From an uncultured Acetatifactor sp. (lineage in GTDB: Bacteria; Bacillota; Clostridia; Lachnospirales; Lachnospiraceae): a stretch of 64,000 nt of DNA. Below are positions 24,349-33,248 of the stretch, one piece after another (the first letter of the stretch is position 1; each line of letters opens with the position of its first letter). A model generated the notes under the pieces. It was given only the letters and a program-made list of their open reading frames with translations, did no database searches and was not told where the DNA came from. The DNA lies in assembly GCA_947627535.1 (NCBI GenBank), contig CANQWM010000012.1:1-64000 (forward strand), given 5' to 3'. The translations under genes were made by a program, and so were the position numbers.

Positions 24349-25443
24349 TCATGTACCTGCATGGATCCGGCTGGCGCCGCATTTCCCGTATCCTGCCACA
24401 TATCTGCCCAGGAAATCAAGAAGACGGTCCATCTGTTCGTCCGTCCCTATGGTGATACGCAGCGAGTTCGATATCCGCGGTCTGTCCCAGTGGCGCACAT
24501 AGATATCGTTTTCCCTCAGCGCCTGAAAGATCTGCCCCGCAGGGATCGCCTCATGTGCGGCAAAAATAAAGTTTGCCCTGGAATCCGGAAACGAAAAGCC
24601 CAGCTTCTTCAATTCCCCCTTCACGCGCTCCCGCGTAGCAACAATCCTCCCGGTCACGGATTTAAAATACGCATCATCCCTCACCGCCTCCGCCCCAAGG
24701 ATCTGAGAAGGCAGATTCAGGGTGTAAGAGTTGACAGAAAATTTCACATCATTCAGATATCCGATCATTTTTTCACTTCCGATGCAGAAGCCGATCCGCA
24801 GACCCGCCATGGACCTGGACTTGGAAAAGGTCTGCACCACCAGAAGATTATCATATTTTTTCAGCAGTGGCAGCGCGCTTTCCCCGCCGAAATCCACATA
24901 TGCCTCATCCACAATGACAACCACGTCACGGTTGTCCATAAGGATCTGTTCCGCCACATCCAGACTTTCAAATACACCCGTGGGCGCGTTGGGATTCGGG
25001 AAGATCACGCCGCCGTTCGGCTGCCGGTAGTCCCCGGGCCGGATATGAAATTCCTGGTCCAGGGCGCAGGTTTTGTACGGTATTCCATACAGTTCGGCCC
25101 ACACATCATAAAAGGAATACGTAATGTCCGGAAACAGGATGGGCTTCCCGCCATGAAAAAAGGTAAGAAACGCCATGGAGAGCACATCGTCAGATCCCAC
25201 GCCCGCAAACACCTGTTTCGGGCTGACATGATAGTATTTTGCCAGAGCATTCACAAGCACCGAAGCATCCGGATCCGGATAGAGCCGGAGCCTGTCCCAT
25301 TCCATCCGGGCCGCCAGTTTTGCCACACCGGGCGCAGGCGGGTATGGACACTCGTTTGTGTTTAATTTGATGACATTCTCTTTTTTCGGCTGTTCCCCCG
25401 CCACATAAGGGGTTACCTTTCGTACATTGTCTTCCCAGCTCAC
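24349..25443 (-). CDS. hisC: Histidinol-phosphate aminotransferase
   Basis: The 364-residue PLP enzyme transfers an amino group to imidazole acetol phosphate in histidine synthesis, and in many bacteria also serves aromatic amino acids. Seen motifs: NTNECPYPP at the N-terminus, GVGSDDVLS, FPNPNAPTG, DEAYVDF and the PLP-lysine segment TFSKSRSMAGLRIGF, followed by SLRITIGT. The GTG start is preceded by GGAGG nine bases upstream. No other his genes are nearby, so this is a solitary copy; the specificity could include cobalamin-type substrates, but CobD features are not evident. Confidence 0.9.
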   Translation of the reverse strand: MSWEDNVRKVTPYVAGEQPKKENVIKLNTNECPYPPAPGVAKLAARMEWDRLRLYPDPDASVLVNALAKYYHVSPKQVFAGVGSDDVLSMAFLTFFHGGKPILFPDITYSFYDVWAELYGIPYKTCALDQEFHIRPGDYRQPNGGVIFPNPNAPTGVFESLDVAEQILMDNRDVVVIVDEAYVDFGGESALPLLKKYDNLLVVQTFSKSRSMAGLRIGFCIGSEKMIGYLNDVKFSVNSYTLNLPSQILGAEAVRDDAYFKSVTGRIVATRERVKGELKKLGFSFPDSRANFIFAAHEAIPAGQIFQALRENDIYVRHWDRPRISNSLRITIGTDEQMDRLLDFLGRYVAGYGKCGASRIHAGT

Positions 25444-25497
25444 GTCTGTATTCCTCCAGTCTGCCGAAATTCCTTTCTCAGCTTGCGAAATCCGTTT

Positions 25498-26529
25498 TCA
25501 ATCCACGGCGTTTTCCTGCCATCGGTCCTCCTCTTCCAGCTCTTCTCTGCACGCCTCTGCCTGATCCTGACATCCCAGGCGCTCATAGCAGTGGATCAGT
25601 CGCTCCAGGCTCTTGTTCCCTGTCTGAAGTGCCAGGATGGGCGATGTCTCATACACGGCGTTATAGTACCACATCGCAGCCTCCTCATAATCGCCGGTTT
25701 CCTCATAGAACCGGCCCATCTCAAAACAGATTTCCGAGCAGGCTTCCTCCGCGATCACCCTGGACGCATATTTAAAAAATTCCACCACGTCTCCCGCCAG
25801 CCTTGCCGCTCTCGCCGCCACACAGCAGGCCTCCGCGATCTCTTCCTTATCCCGGCCGGCCTCCTCCGCAGACGCCCGGAAAAAGACGGCGGCCCGGGCA
25901 AAATCCTCCTTGTCACCGGCCATCATGAGCTCGCGGGCATAGAGATTGTGAAGCCGCTTCGGCAGCCTGTAGCCTGCCTGCCAATGCCTTTCAAAGCTCG
26001 CAAGATCCCGCCCGGCATGGCTTTCCTGCGCCAGATGCCGAATGGAGATATCGCTGTCAAATACCACCGGGGTTAAACGCACTGTCTCATGGATGGGCGA
26101 TTCCCACACAAACTCCCGCAGCCTTTTAAACAGCTTGGGGCGGTACTCTTCATCATAGTTATAGACCGTCCGAAACTGAAGCTGATTCGCATACTTCATC
26201 TGCACGATCTCAATCTGGGGAAGCAGCGTCTCCTTTAAAACCCGGAAGCGCTCCCTGTTCTCCGCGTCCAGAACCTCGTCCGCATCCGCGGAATAAATAT
26301 ACTCCTTCGTTGCCTTGGAAAACGCAAAATTTCTGGCGGCGCTGAAATCGTCAATCCACTCAAAATCAAAAACCCTGTCCGTGTACCGGGCAGCGATCTC
26401 TTTGGTGTGGTCCGTGGAGCCTGTGTCTACAATAATGATCTCATCCATGAGATCCGCTATACTGTCAAGACATCTTGCCAGAACATGTTCTTCATTTTTT
26501 ACTATCATACACAGCGAGATCGTGATCAA
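25498..26529 (-). CDS. Family 2 glycosyltransferase with C-terminal helical repeats
   Basis: The N-terminal GT-A domain has ISLCMIVKNEEHVLARCL, then DEIIIVDTGSTDHT and the YSADADE metal-binding motif, a pattern common to family 2 glycosyltransferases that act with tetratricopeptide-like tails. Residues ~195-343 are helical repeats (YARELMMAGDKEDFARAAVFF; FEMGRFYEETGDYEEA). Such proteins often glycosylate surface or flagellar proteins, or add to glycans; acceptor unknown. A TTG at 26529 near AGGTG is the likely start; a longer form from 26568 has no ribosome site. It follows the Tad operon by 56 bases and could modify pilus proteins, which is inference. Confidence 0.8.
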   Translation of the reverse strand: MITISLCMIVKNEEHVLARCLDSIADLMDEIIIVDTGSTDHTKEIAARYTDRVFDFEWIDDFSAARNFAFSKATKEYIYSADADEVLDAENRERFRVLKETLLPQIEIVQMKYANQLQFRTVYNYDEEYRPKLFKRLREFVWESPIHETVRLTPVVFDSDISIRHLAQESHAGRDLASFERHWQAGYRLPKRLHNLYARELMMAGDKEDFARAAVFFRASAEEAGRDKEEIAEACCVAARAARLAGDVVEFFKYASRVIAEEACSEICFEMGRFYEETGDYEEAAMWYYNAVYETSPILALQTGNKSLERLIHCYERLGCQDQAEACREELEEEDRWQENAVD

Positions 26530-26585
26530 AAAAACACCTGCCTTTCGCCAACGGGCGTGACTTAACAAACATTATCATACCAGAA

Positions 26586-27227
26586 TCAGAGTTGCGGCAC
26601 AACCGTTTCGCCGCAGATTTTAAAAATAATCAAAAGCATACAGAAGCCCGCTGTAAGGTACGGAAGAAAAGGGACGGGCCTTCTCAGCTTCCCTCCTTTT
26701 ATAATGTTTCTTTTGATACACTGCACCGGCAAAAGCAGACAAAATGCCAACGCCATGTGCAATGTCATCTGCAGCAGACCCATTCCGATGCCCGCCTCTG
26801 CCGCCGCGCATACACAAAACCCATAACAATCCGCCTTCCCGTACAGTTTTGAAAACAGCACCATCTGAATAAACCAGAACACTGCCAGCTGCGCAAGTAT
26901 TTCCGCACCGGCCCTGCCTCCGACGGTCCACAGACGCCCCCACAGCAGCACCGCCGATGGGGCCGCTCCCAGCCACCATACAAAATTATATACCTGACAG
27001 GTCAGGATATCCGTGACACACCCCAGCAGCAGACATCCCATGACAAATGCCAAAAGCAGCCGCCCTCCGAACCGGCCCGGCCCGAAGATCCACCAGAGCA
27101 GCCCGTCGCAGGCCAGCCCCGCCTGTAAAAGCATCCGCTTCATCTTCCGGGCCGTCTCCATTTTCCGGTCCAGCTTTTCTATCACATATAGCCCTGCTGC
27201 CACGGTTCCCAGGATCACCGCCGTCAT
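26586..27227 (-). CDS. A24-type prepilin peptidase of the Tad pilus (TadV/CpaA-like)
   Basis: This 213-residue integral membrane protein has about six hydrophobic segments. Two aspartates expected of A24 peptidases are visible: D73 in LLGCVTDILTCQVYN and D133 in LYGKADCYGFCVC, the latter replacing the usual G-x-G-D with G-K-A-D. A PxxPFLP-like stretch (RPVPFLPYLTAGF) near the C-terminus also fits. These enzymes cut the leader of Flp-type prepilins. The ATG overlaps the end of the giant upstream gene by four bases (translational coupling). It closes the Tad operon. Confidence 0.8.
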   Translation of the reverse strand: MTAVILGTVAAGLYVIEKLDRKMETARKMKRMLLQAGLACDGLLWWIFGPGRFGGRLLLAFVMGCLLLGCVTDILTCQVYNFVWWLGAAPSAVLLWGRLWTVGGRAGAEILAQLAVFWFIQMVLFSKLYGKADCYGFCVCAAAEAGIGMGLLQMTLHMALAFCLLLPVQCIKRNIIKGGKLRRPVPFLPYLTAGFCMLLIIFKICGETVVPQL

Positions 27228-30200
27228 CTCAGCCTGGTGCGGAATTCATCCAGCACCGTCCCTTCCACCTGCACAACCCCTACCGCCGGATGCTCCTCCA
27301 GCTTTTTTCCGTCCTTGTACGCCCGCACTGTGATCGTATAGGTCTGATTCGGCGCAACATCCAAAGGAATCATAAACTGCACCTGTTCCTCTTCCAAATA
27401 CATTGGTGAATCCGTATAGACAAAGGTTTTGTTCAGGTCCGGATGTTCTTTCGTCATTTCCTCCGGAAACTCCACCTCCACGCGGTCGGCATACCCCCAG
27501 ACCGAAAACCTGAGGATCCCGCTTTCTCCGTTTTTAAACAAAGGTTCCTGGGGTTCCAGGATTCTTTTCACGCTGGCCTCCAGCGCAAATTCTGTTGTAC
27601 CGCAGGCCGCCTCCGCAATATTTCCTACATTGTCCACAGCGTGTGCGGTCACCGTAAAATCACCGCTGAATATGGGATCGTCTTCTGTGATATCTATAAC
27701 GATACAGCCGGATTCGTCCGGCTTATAAGTCTTTTCAATGGCATTGTCCCGATTTGCAATGACCACATAAAACTCCCGCAGGCCGCTTAATGTATCCACG
27801 GCGCGGACCATCAGCGTCAGGCTGCCGTTTCTTTTGTCCAGCAGTTCTGCACCGTTTAAAGCTTCCATTCCGGTGATCACCGGCGCTTCCGCATCTCCGA
27901 TCACCGTGATGCCGTTTTCCCGGTCCCTCTGACGATGGGAAAAAACGATCTCGCCGTCCCTGTCCGCTCCCACAGCCGGGAAGAGATCTATTTCAATCCC
28001 CGACAGTTCCGGTCCGGCCAGAAATTTCTGTACCGCGCAAAGCTCCCTATTTGCACTGGAACGGACGACAGCGGAATACGGGTACAGTTCCAGAGGCGGA
28101 CGCCCCTGCTGAGAATAGGCCAGTTCCTCCGCCGCCACCCTGACATTGCCCTCCGTAATGGGTTGTGACGGCAGGAAGATAATATTCCCGGCGGTTTCTT
28201 CCCCTGCGGCGGTTTCAAAAATGATATAGTTGGGCTGATAATCCAAAGACGCCTGACCTTCCATATAAGCCCTGTAGCGCAGGGTAAACGGCGTCTCGCC
28301 GTCGCTTTTCACATACCAGACCCCTTTTTGAGATTCATATACCGTCTCTCCGGGCTCCATCTCTATGGGCGCCGTATACAGCGGCCATGCTACGCCACCG
28401 CCTTTTCCGTTTACGGCGATATGTGTGGTTTTGCTGAGATTTCCGGCTCTGTCCACAGCAGCCGCATGAAGATACTTTAATGTTTTTTCCTCCGTAAGCT
28501 CCAGAAAGCCGCAGCAGTCCCGGGTATAAATGCCATTTGCGGCAGTGACTTCCGTAAACGGCTCATCGTCCGCCAGGTAATAATATCCCTTTACCCCTGA
28601 AACCAGTGTGTCAGCGGTAATGTTGGAGCTGCACAACAAACCTGCTGTCTGACGCAGACAGGATTCCACCCGGTGGAAATACGTCGTTCCGTTGTCTCCG
28701 GGCTCCTTCCACGTTACTGCCACCCTGCCGCCGCCCGACGCGCTGATCTCAACGTCCTGAGATATTCTGTCCGGAGGCGCAAGGTCAGGAGCGGCAACGC
28801 CGGACAGATTCAGTTCTTCCACAAATCCCACCGTCCTGGCCAGGACGGACGCGCTGCCGTCACCCGCATTGACGCCTGCCTGCATCTCATACGTCATGGC
28901 ATATTCGGTATTGACATAGCTGCTGCCTCCGCAGCCTGGTTTTGAGCTTATGACCTGCCCGTCGGCATATCCGCAGTAATACCTTTCTTCCAGACCGCAG
29001 TCAAGGGCATATTCCTCCGTCACCTCCCAAAATGTATGGCTTCCCGGAATATTTCCCTGTACGGGAAGATCTCCGCAGACGGTACAGTTCAGTACAAAGA
29101 TTCCTCCGTGCTCTTCATGACAGCCGTTGCTGCCGCAGAAGGTATAGTGGGAATGGCTCAAAGTACCGCCGCAGCCCACGTTATGCAGCCATGTACTTGT
29201 CCCCCAGTACACCCTTGCCGGCTCGCAGACCTTCTCCGTCCGTTTTGTGACCCTGGTTCCATAACAGCCTCCTCCGGTCTCAGGATTTCCTGTGTGACCG
29301 TGGTAACAGGAAGACTGCTGATCGTGGTGGTGCGTTATATATTCGCCCGCCGCGCCTCCCTGAAAGCCTCCGCCGCCGCCCGCCATACCGCTCTGACCTG
29401 TGCTTCCCTTTATCAGGCCGGCCCCGCTTCCTCCAATACCGCCGTTTTCCATTATAGAAGCGCCTCCCCCGCCGCCTGCCGTCAACAGCATCCCTTTTCT
29501 GTCGCTGGAGATTGAGGTGCATCCGCCGCCGTTCCCGTAATGGGTTGCGGCTCCTCCGCCGTTATAACCGCTGCGTCCTCCCACCGAAACCGTAAGGATC
29601 TCACCCCTGGAAAGCCAGAAATCCCCGCTTACGCTTCCTCCCTGGCCGCCGCGCCTGACCCCGCAGTCACCTCCCTGAGCTCCTCTGGCTGTCAGCGTAT
29701 ACCGCCCCGTTGCCGGAACCGTAAACTGCCGTTTCACCCCTTCATTCCAAAAGGCAGAATCCACCACGGCGCTGTCTCCCACATCTCCGGTCTCCCTTAC
29801 CCTTACCCAATTTTCTCCGTCAGGACTCTGATAGATCAGATATGTCTTGTCCTTGCCGTCAGACTGCTTCCAGCGCAGATCCACCGCTCCGGCCCCGCCG
29901 TTTTTCTCATAATTCTCTTCGGAGGTCAAAACCAGCTCTACCCACTGGGCATACAGCGTCATATCCTGCCGGGGTACAATCTCATCCCCGGGACCTCCCG
30001 CCGCATATCCGAATGTCCTGTCATAGTACCAGCCGCCGAAGGAATATCCTTCCCTTGCCGGTTCCGGCAGAATAACCGGATCCGCTTCATAACAGGCAGT
30101 GACAGTGTCTACATTTCCATCCTTTGCCGTGAATTGATAAGTGCTTCCCCGTAATGTCCCGTAAAAGGGCTGCTGCGAAGCCCATTCCGTAAAATGCATC

Positions 30201-31255
30201 CTGCCGGTCAGAGGCGCCATGTCCTCCCCGCCATTGACATCAAACATCACTTTATGTCCCGCGGGAGCTGTGACAGCCCCCGGATCCAACGTGATGCTGC
30301 TCCCGTAATCTCCCCAGACCACCGCCGCTTCTGCATTTCCCTGATAGCGTCCTTCGCCGGGATCGATACAGAGCGCGCTGTGTGAAGGCCGCCACTGGGC
30401 ATACAATATCACTGTTTCCCCTTCCCCGGACGCCAGATTCCGGATTTTTGCCCCATCCCCGTAGCCTTCCCCGGTTCCGTCCGGCTTTGTGTTCCATCCC
30501 GCGAATTCATACCCGATACGGCTGTACCCATTCCGCGTCAGATTCCTGACAGGTGTTACCGCCGTTCCGTTGTACTCCGACGCATCATTGTACATATGCC
30601 AGCTTGGAGCCATGAATCCCCCATAGTTTTCCGTCGTGTTCGGATCATACACAACCTTGTACCTGTTTGCGGAGATGGCCTTGCAGGAATGGGCTCCTAT
30701 AGGCGTCCCCTGTTCCACATTCCTGCACCAGGGACAAAGATAATAATAAATCATATCGCTTTTTAGATCCAGATAGTGGATGGTTTCCGCAGCCTCCCTG
30801 CTCATATAGACCAGCATACTCATAAGCCTTCCCCCGCAGTCCGCACAATAGGCAAACCATCCCGAGTAATAGGCTCTCCCGCACTTTTGTGTCCCATAAT
30901 TCAGACCAAGGTAATTTTCAATGTCACAGTTTCCGTGAATACATGTTGCCGGCCGGTGGCTTACCACCCATTTCCCTACGGGAACCGTATCCCATCTTGC
31001 ATAGCTGTAAAAATGCTCTCCCTCCATCGGTGCCCGCAGGGAGGAATGTATCCCTGTCTCCACCGTGCTGTCCAAACTGTACCACTCACAGTCCGTATCG
31101 CCTGCATTGGTAGTCCAGCCCTTCTGATCCGGGCTGAAGCTGACAAAAGGGCTGTTGTAAATCGTCCGTCTTTCCTCGGCATCCGCCTGCAGCGGCTCCG
31201 CAAGAAACAGCATTCCAAACAGCAGAATCCAAATGATATTTTGAAGTTTTTTCAA
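27224..31255 (-). CDS. Giant secreted Cys/His- and Gly-rich protein of the Tad operon (pilus-associated adhesin candidate)
   Basis: The 1343-residue product has a signal peptide (residues 1-26), a Cys-rich segment with CxxC pairs at 137-140 and 174-177, two InlB-type beta-repeats (FAGWNTKPDGTG... around 230-290; FGGWYYDRTFG around 400-437), a glycine-rich domain (507-640, GGGGGAS, GGNGGG-like runs similar to the ALK-type Gly_rich family), a Cys/His cluster (643-775), and Ig/fibronectin-like C-terminal domains. There is no LPXTG motif or C-terminal membrane anchor. A TTG start follows AAAGGAGG. It lies inside the pilus operon between cpaB and the peptidase, so a tip or sheath role is inferred. 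Adhesion is untested. Confidence 0.7.
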   Translation of the reverse strand: MKKLQNIIWILLFGMLFLAEPLQADAEERRTIYNSPFVSFSPDQKGWTTNAGDTDCEWYSLDSTVETGIHSSLRAPMEGEHFYSYARWDTVPVGKWVVSHRPATCIHGNCDIENYLGLNYGTQKCGRAYYSGWFAYCADCGGRLMSMLVYMSREAAETIHYLDLKSDMIYYYLCPWCRNVEQGTPIGAHSCKAISANRYKVVYDPNTTENYGGFMAPSWHMYNDASEYNGTAVTPVRNLTRNGYSRIGYEFAGWNTKPDGTGEGYGDGAKIRNLASGEGETVILYAQWRPSHSALCIDPGEGRYQGNAEAAVVWGDYGSSITLDPGAVTAPAGHKVMFDVNGGEDMAPLTGRMHFTEWASQQPFYGTLRGSTYQFTAKDGNVDTVTACYEADPVILPEPAREGYSFGGWYYDRTFGYAAGGPGDEIVPRQDMTLYAQWVELVLTSEENYEKNGGAGAVDLRWKQSDGKDKTYLIYQSPDGENWVRVRETGDVGDSAVVDSAFWNEGVKRQFTVPATGRYTLTARGAQGGDCGVRRGGQGGSVSGDFWLSRGEILTVSVGGRSGYNGGGAATHYGNGGGCTSISSDRKGMLLTAGGGGGASIMENGGIGGSGAGLIKGSTGQSGMAGGGGGFQGGAAGEYITHHHDQQSSCYHGHTGNPETGGGCYGTRVTKRTEKVCEPARVYWGTSTWLHNVGCGGTLSHSHYTFCGSNGCHEEHGGIFVLNCTVCGDLPVQGNIPGSHTFWEVTEEYALDCGLEERYYCGYADGQVISSKPGCGGSSYVNTEYAMTYEMQAGVNAGDGSASVLARTVGFVEELNLSGVAAPDLAPPDRISQDVEISASGGGRVAVTWKEPGDNGTTYFHRVESCLRQTAGLLCSSNITADTLVSGVKGYYYLADDEPFTEVTAANGIYTRDCCGFLELTEEKTLKYLHAAAVDRAGNLSKTTHIAVNGKGGGVAWPLYTAPIEMEPGETVYESQKGVWYVKSDGETPFTLRYRAYMEGQASLDYQPNYIIFETAAGEETAGNIIFLPSQPITEGNVRVAAEELAYSQQGRPPLELYPYSAVVRSSANRELCAVQKFLAGPELSGIEIDLFPAVGADRDGEIVFSHRQRDRENGITVIGDAEAPVITGMEALNGAELLDKRNGSLTLMVRAVDTLSGLREFYVVIANRDNAIEKTYKPDESGCIVIDITEDDPIFSGDFTVTAHAVDNVGNIAEAACGTTEFALEASVKRILEPQEPLFKNGESGILRFSVWGYADRVEVEFPEEMTKEHPDLNKTFVYTDSPMYLEEEQVQFMIPLDVAPNQTYTITVRAYKDGKKLEEHPAVGVVQVEGTVLDEFRTRLR

Positions 31256-31277
31256 TCCGCTTCCTCCTTTGCCTTCT

Positions 31278-31946
31278 CTATTCCAGAAGCTTCACCACCC
31301 GCAGGGAACCTCCTGCAAGAGAAGAATAAAAATCCGCCGCATCCGATTCCTCCAGATATACGTTTACACGCTGGGCCGCGGTGGAACGATCCGCATTGGG
31401 AATGGCGTTACCGGACGCATCAAACACCTGCTGCACATATACATTCCCCCATACCAGCCCGGCCGATTCCTCCCGGATGGAATAAATATTTATCCGATCT
31501 CCCGCCCGGAGAACACCGCCTGCCAGCTGGTAGATATCGTCTGCCTTAAATCCCGCCACAACCGGCTTCTCCAGTTCGGCCAGGATCAGGTTCAGTTTCC
31601 GGAACATTCCTTCCGTGAGCACCACTCCCTCTTCTATGTCATAGACAGCTACCAGACCGGCCGCCTGATCCGGCGAGTTCAGAGCGGTCCCCGGGACACA
31701 GCCCGCGTCCACCTGCTGTTCCCTGAAATATTGCATATAATTGTCTTCCGTGATCAGCTGACCCTCCGGTATCTTAGACGCGGCCATAAAAACCGTCTTC
31801 TTCTCATACCCGTCCAGTATGCTCTTCTCCATCTGGACCATAACCGCAAAGACCGCGGCAGAAGCCACCAGCGCCGCTATAATGCCGCCCGTTTTTCGTT
31901 TTCTCCGTTCTCCCATCCTGTCTGTTATCCTTTTCTCCTGTTTCAT
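31278..31946 (-). CDS. CpaB/RcpC-like SAF-domain pilus assembly protein
   Basis: The 222-residue protein has an N-terminal membrane segment (about residues 21-40, GGIIAALVASAAVFAVMVQM), followed by the SAF-domain start VFMAASKIPEGQLITEDNY and a second half with LRAGDRINIYSI and VYVQQVFD. CpaB/RcpC proteins are accessory factors of Tad pili that bind peptidoglycan or stabilise the machine. I chose ATG 31946, with GAGGAG five bases upstream; the longer frame starts inside the preceding gene's mRNA without a ribosome site. It follows a TadE-like gene by 31 bases. Confidence 0.8.
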   Translation of the reverse strand: MKQEKRITDRMGERRKRKTGGIIAALVASAAVFAVMVQMEKSILDGYEKKTVFMAASKIPEGQLITEDNYMQYFREQQVDAGCVPGTALNSPDQAAGLVAVYDIEEGVVLTEGMFRKLNLILAELEKPVVAGFKADDIYQLAGGVLRAGDRINIYSIREESAGLVWGNVYVQQVFDASGNAIPNADRSTAAQRVNVYLEESDAADFYSSLAGGSLRVVKLLE

Positions 31947-31977
31947 CCGGACTCCTCTCTGTCTGCTTTCCGTCAGA

Positions 31978-32574
31978 CTATTTTTCATTTGCGGATGTGG
32001 CGTTTGTCACAATGTCCGCCAGTTTTCCCTTGCGCGCCTCGACCTCGACGCCGGGAAAACCCTTCTGCACATAGGAGATTTCGCTGTATACGCCCGTGGA
32101 TTCAATCCTTGTTCCGTCCGGCGCGGACACTTCGCCCAGCTGTTCCCGCCATCGGCTCATCAGCCCGTTTTCGTCAAAGCTGCTGATTTCCACATCGTTT
32201 CCGCTGACGTTATAGACCGTATAATTCACGATTCTCACCGGTCCTCCTATCACTCCGTTTCCTCTACACTCCCACAGATCATCCAGATTCAGATTCTCTT
32301 TCACAGCCTTCCGATACCTGACATATGCCTGCACGGGATCTGTGATCGCAAGCCTGTGGGAAATGCCATATTCCTCTACATCCACTACTGCAGACGCCAG
32401 ATTGGAAAGGGCCAGAGCGTCCTCCAGATACTGCGAAGAGCTTCTGTAAATATCCATCTGAAGCATCGCGCACAGAAAGATCCCCAGAAACAGTGTGAAA
32501 AACAGCCCTGCTATCCATCCTATCTGCCCGCTCTCAGTGCTTGGCCGTGGAAACCCTCTTCTCCTCAATCTCAT
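31978..32574 (-). CDS. TadE/TadG-like pseudopilin of the Tad locus
   Basis: The 198-residue protein has one N-terminal membrane segment (about residues 17-40, IGWIAGLFFTLFLGIFLCAM) preceded by a short basic leader and followed by a helical stretch with Asp/Leu repeats (YLEDALALSNLASAVVDV). The rest is an extracytoplasmic domain with no known name. The layout is that of minor pseudopilins that start the fibre. GGAGG precedes the ATG by six bases. It overlaps the upstream DUF4320 gene by 41 bases, so the two are translationally linked. Confidence 0.7.
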   Translation of the reverse strand: MRLRRRGFPRPSTESGQIGWIAGLFFTLFLGIFLCAMLQMDIYRSSSQYLEDALALSNLASAVVDVEEYGISHRLAITDPVQAYVRYRKAVKENLNLDDLWECRGNGVIGGPVRIVNYTVYNVSGNDVEISSFDENGLMSRWREQLGEVSAPDGTRIESTGVYSEISYVQKGFPGVEVEARKGKLADIVTNATSANEK

Positions 32575-32890
32575 ATCCGTCCTCCAATTTCCCCCGGATG
32601 TTCAGCACAATGGGCTGGCCGTATCCCACCTGCTCCACGGTAGTACCCGTCAGCTCCGGCGCTGTCAGCCCCAGACTGTTCAGCTCCTGCAGAAGGGCAG
32701 TCCGATCCGATTCCGTCAGGCGGCCTGCGGTCTCCATCCGCAGAATATATTTTCTGGCCACCTGGTCCACCGCCGCTTTTTTGTTCACAAGTCCTGCGTT
32801 TTTCATATAAACAAGCATGACTACAGTCATAGCCAGCATACAAAGTCCTGCCGCTATCATGTCCCCAACGTTTCCCCTCTCCCGCTTCAT
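32534..32890 (-). CDS. DUF4320-type TadE-like pilus protein
   Basis: The 118-residue protein begins MKRERGNVGDMIAAGLCML, has one membrane segment (about 10-28), and then a short helix and a beta-rich domain (ILRMETAGRLTESDRTALLQEL; EQVGYGQPIVLNIRGKLEDG). It resembles the DUF4320 family found in clostridial Tad operons. AGGAG lies seven bases ahead of ATG and the start overlaps the Flp-like stop (ATGA). It likely acts as a minor pseudopilin. Confidence 0.72.
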   Translation of the reverse strand: MKRERGNVGDMIAAGLCMLAMTVVMLVYMKNAGLVNKKAAVDQVARKYILRMETAGRLTESDRTALLQELNSLGLTAPELTGTTVEQVGYGQPIVLNIRGKLEDGYEIEEKRVSTAKH

Positions 32891-33174
32891 TCTGACACTC
32901 CTGTCAGGATCTTCTGTGCTTCTGTGGTCATGGCTGTGACCAAAGTCTCAATAAATTTCTGCAGGCTGTCTTTCATGACCACGCAGAGCAGCAGAGCGAT
33001 AATGCAAAGTCCCACCGTGACAAGGATTCCATCAATTCCCGGCTCCGTCTCCATTCCCCTGCGCAGCAGCCTGCGGAATCCCCCGCACTCGCCGCCGTCC
33101 TTTTCCACTTCCATTTTCCGTCTGTTCCAAGCGGTTTTTCCGTTTTCAAGTTTCTCCCGCAAATACTTTCTCAT
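32887..33174 (-). CDS. Flp1-like pilin candidate
   Basis: The 95-residue protein has a basic, charged 40-residue leader and then a hydrophobic helix, PGIDGILVTVGLCIIALLLCVV, followed by MKDSLQKFIETLVTAM. This resembles the Flp1-like family of small pilins. A glycine before METEPG (residue 40) is a possible peptidase site, with Glu at mature position 4 rather than the usual 5. AAGGAG is seven bases before ATG. It is the best candidate for the main fibre subunit, since no other Flp gene is present. Confidence 0.65.
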   Translation of the reverse strand: MRKYLREKLENGKTAWNRRKMEVEKDGGECGGFRRLLRRGMETEPGIDGILVTVGLCIIALLLCVVMKDSLQKFIETLVTAMTTEAQKILTGVSE

Positions 33175-33248
33175 GTTTTTTCTCCTTCTGAAATTTTTAT
33201 TTTTTCCGCCATGTCCGGCACCTCTTTAATCTTTAAAAGAAAGCCGTT

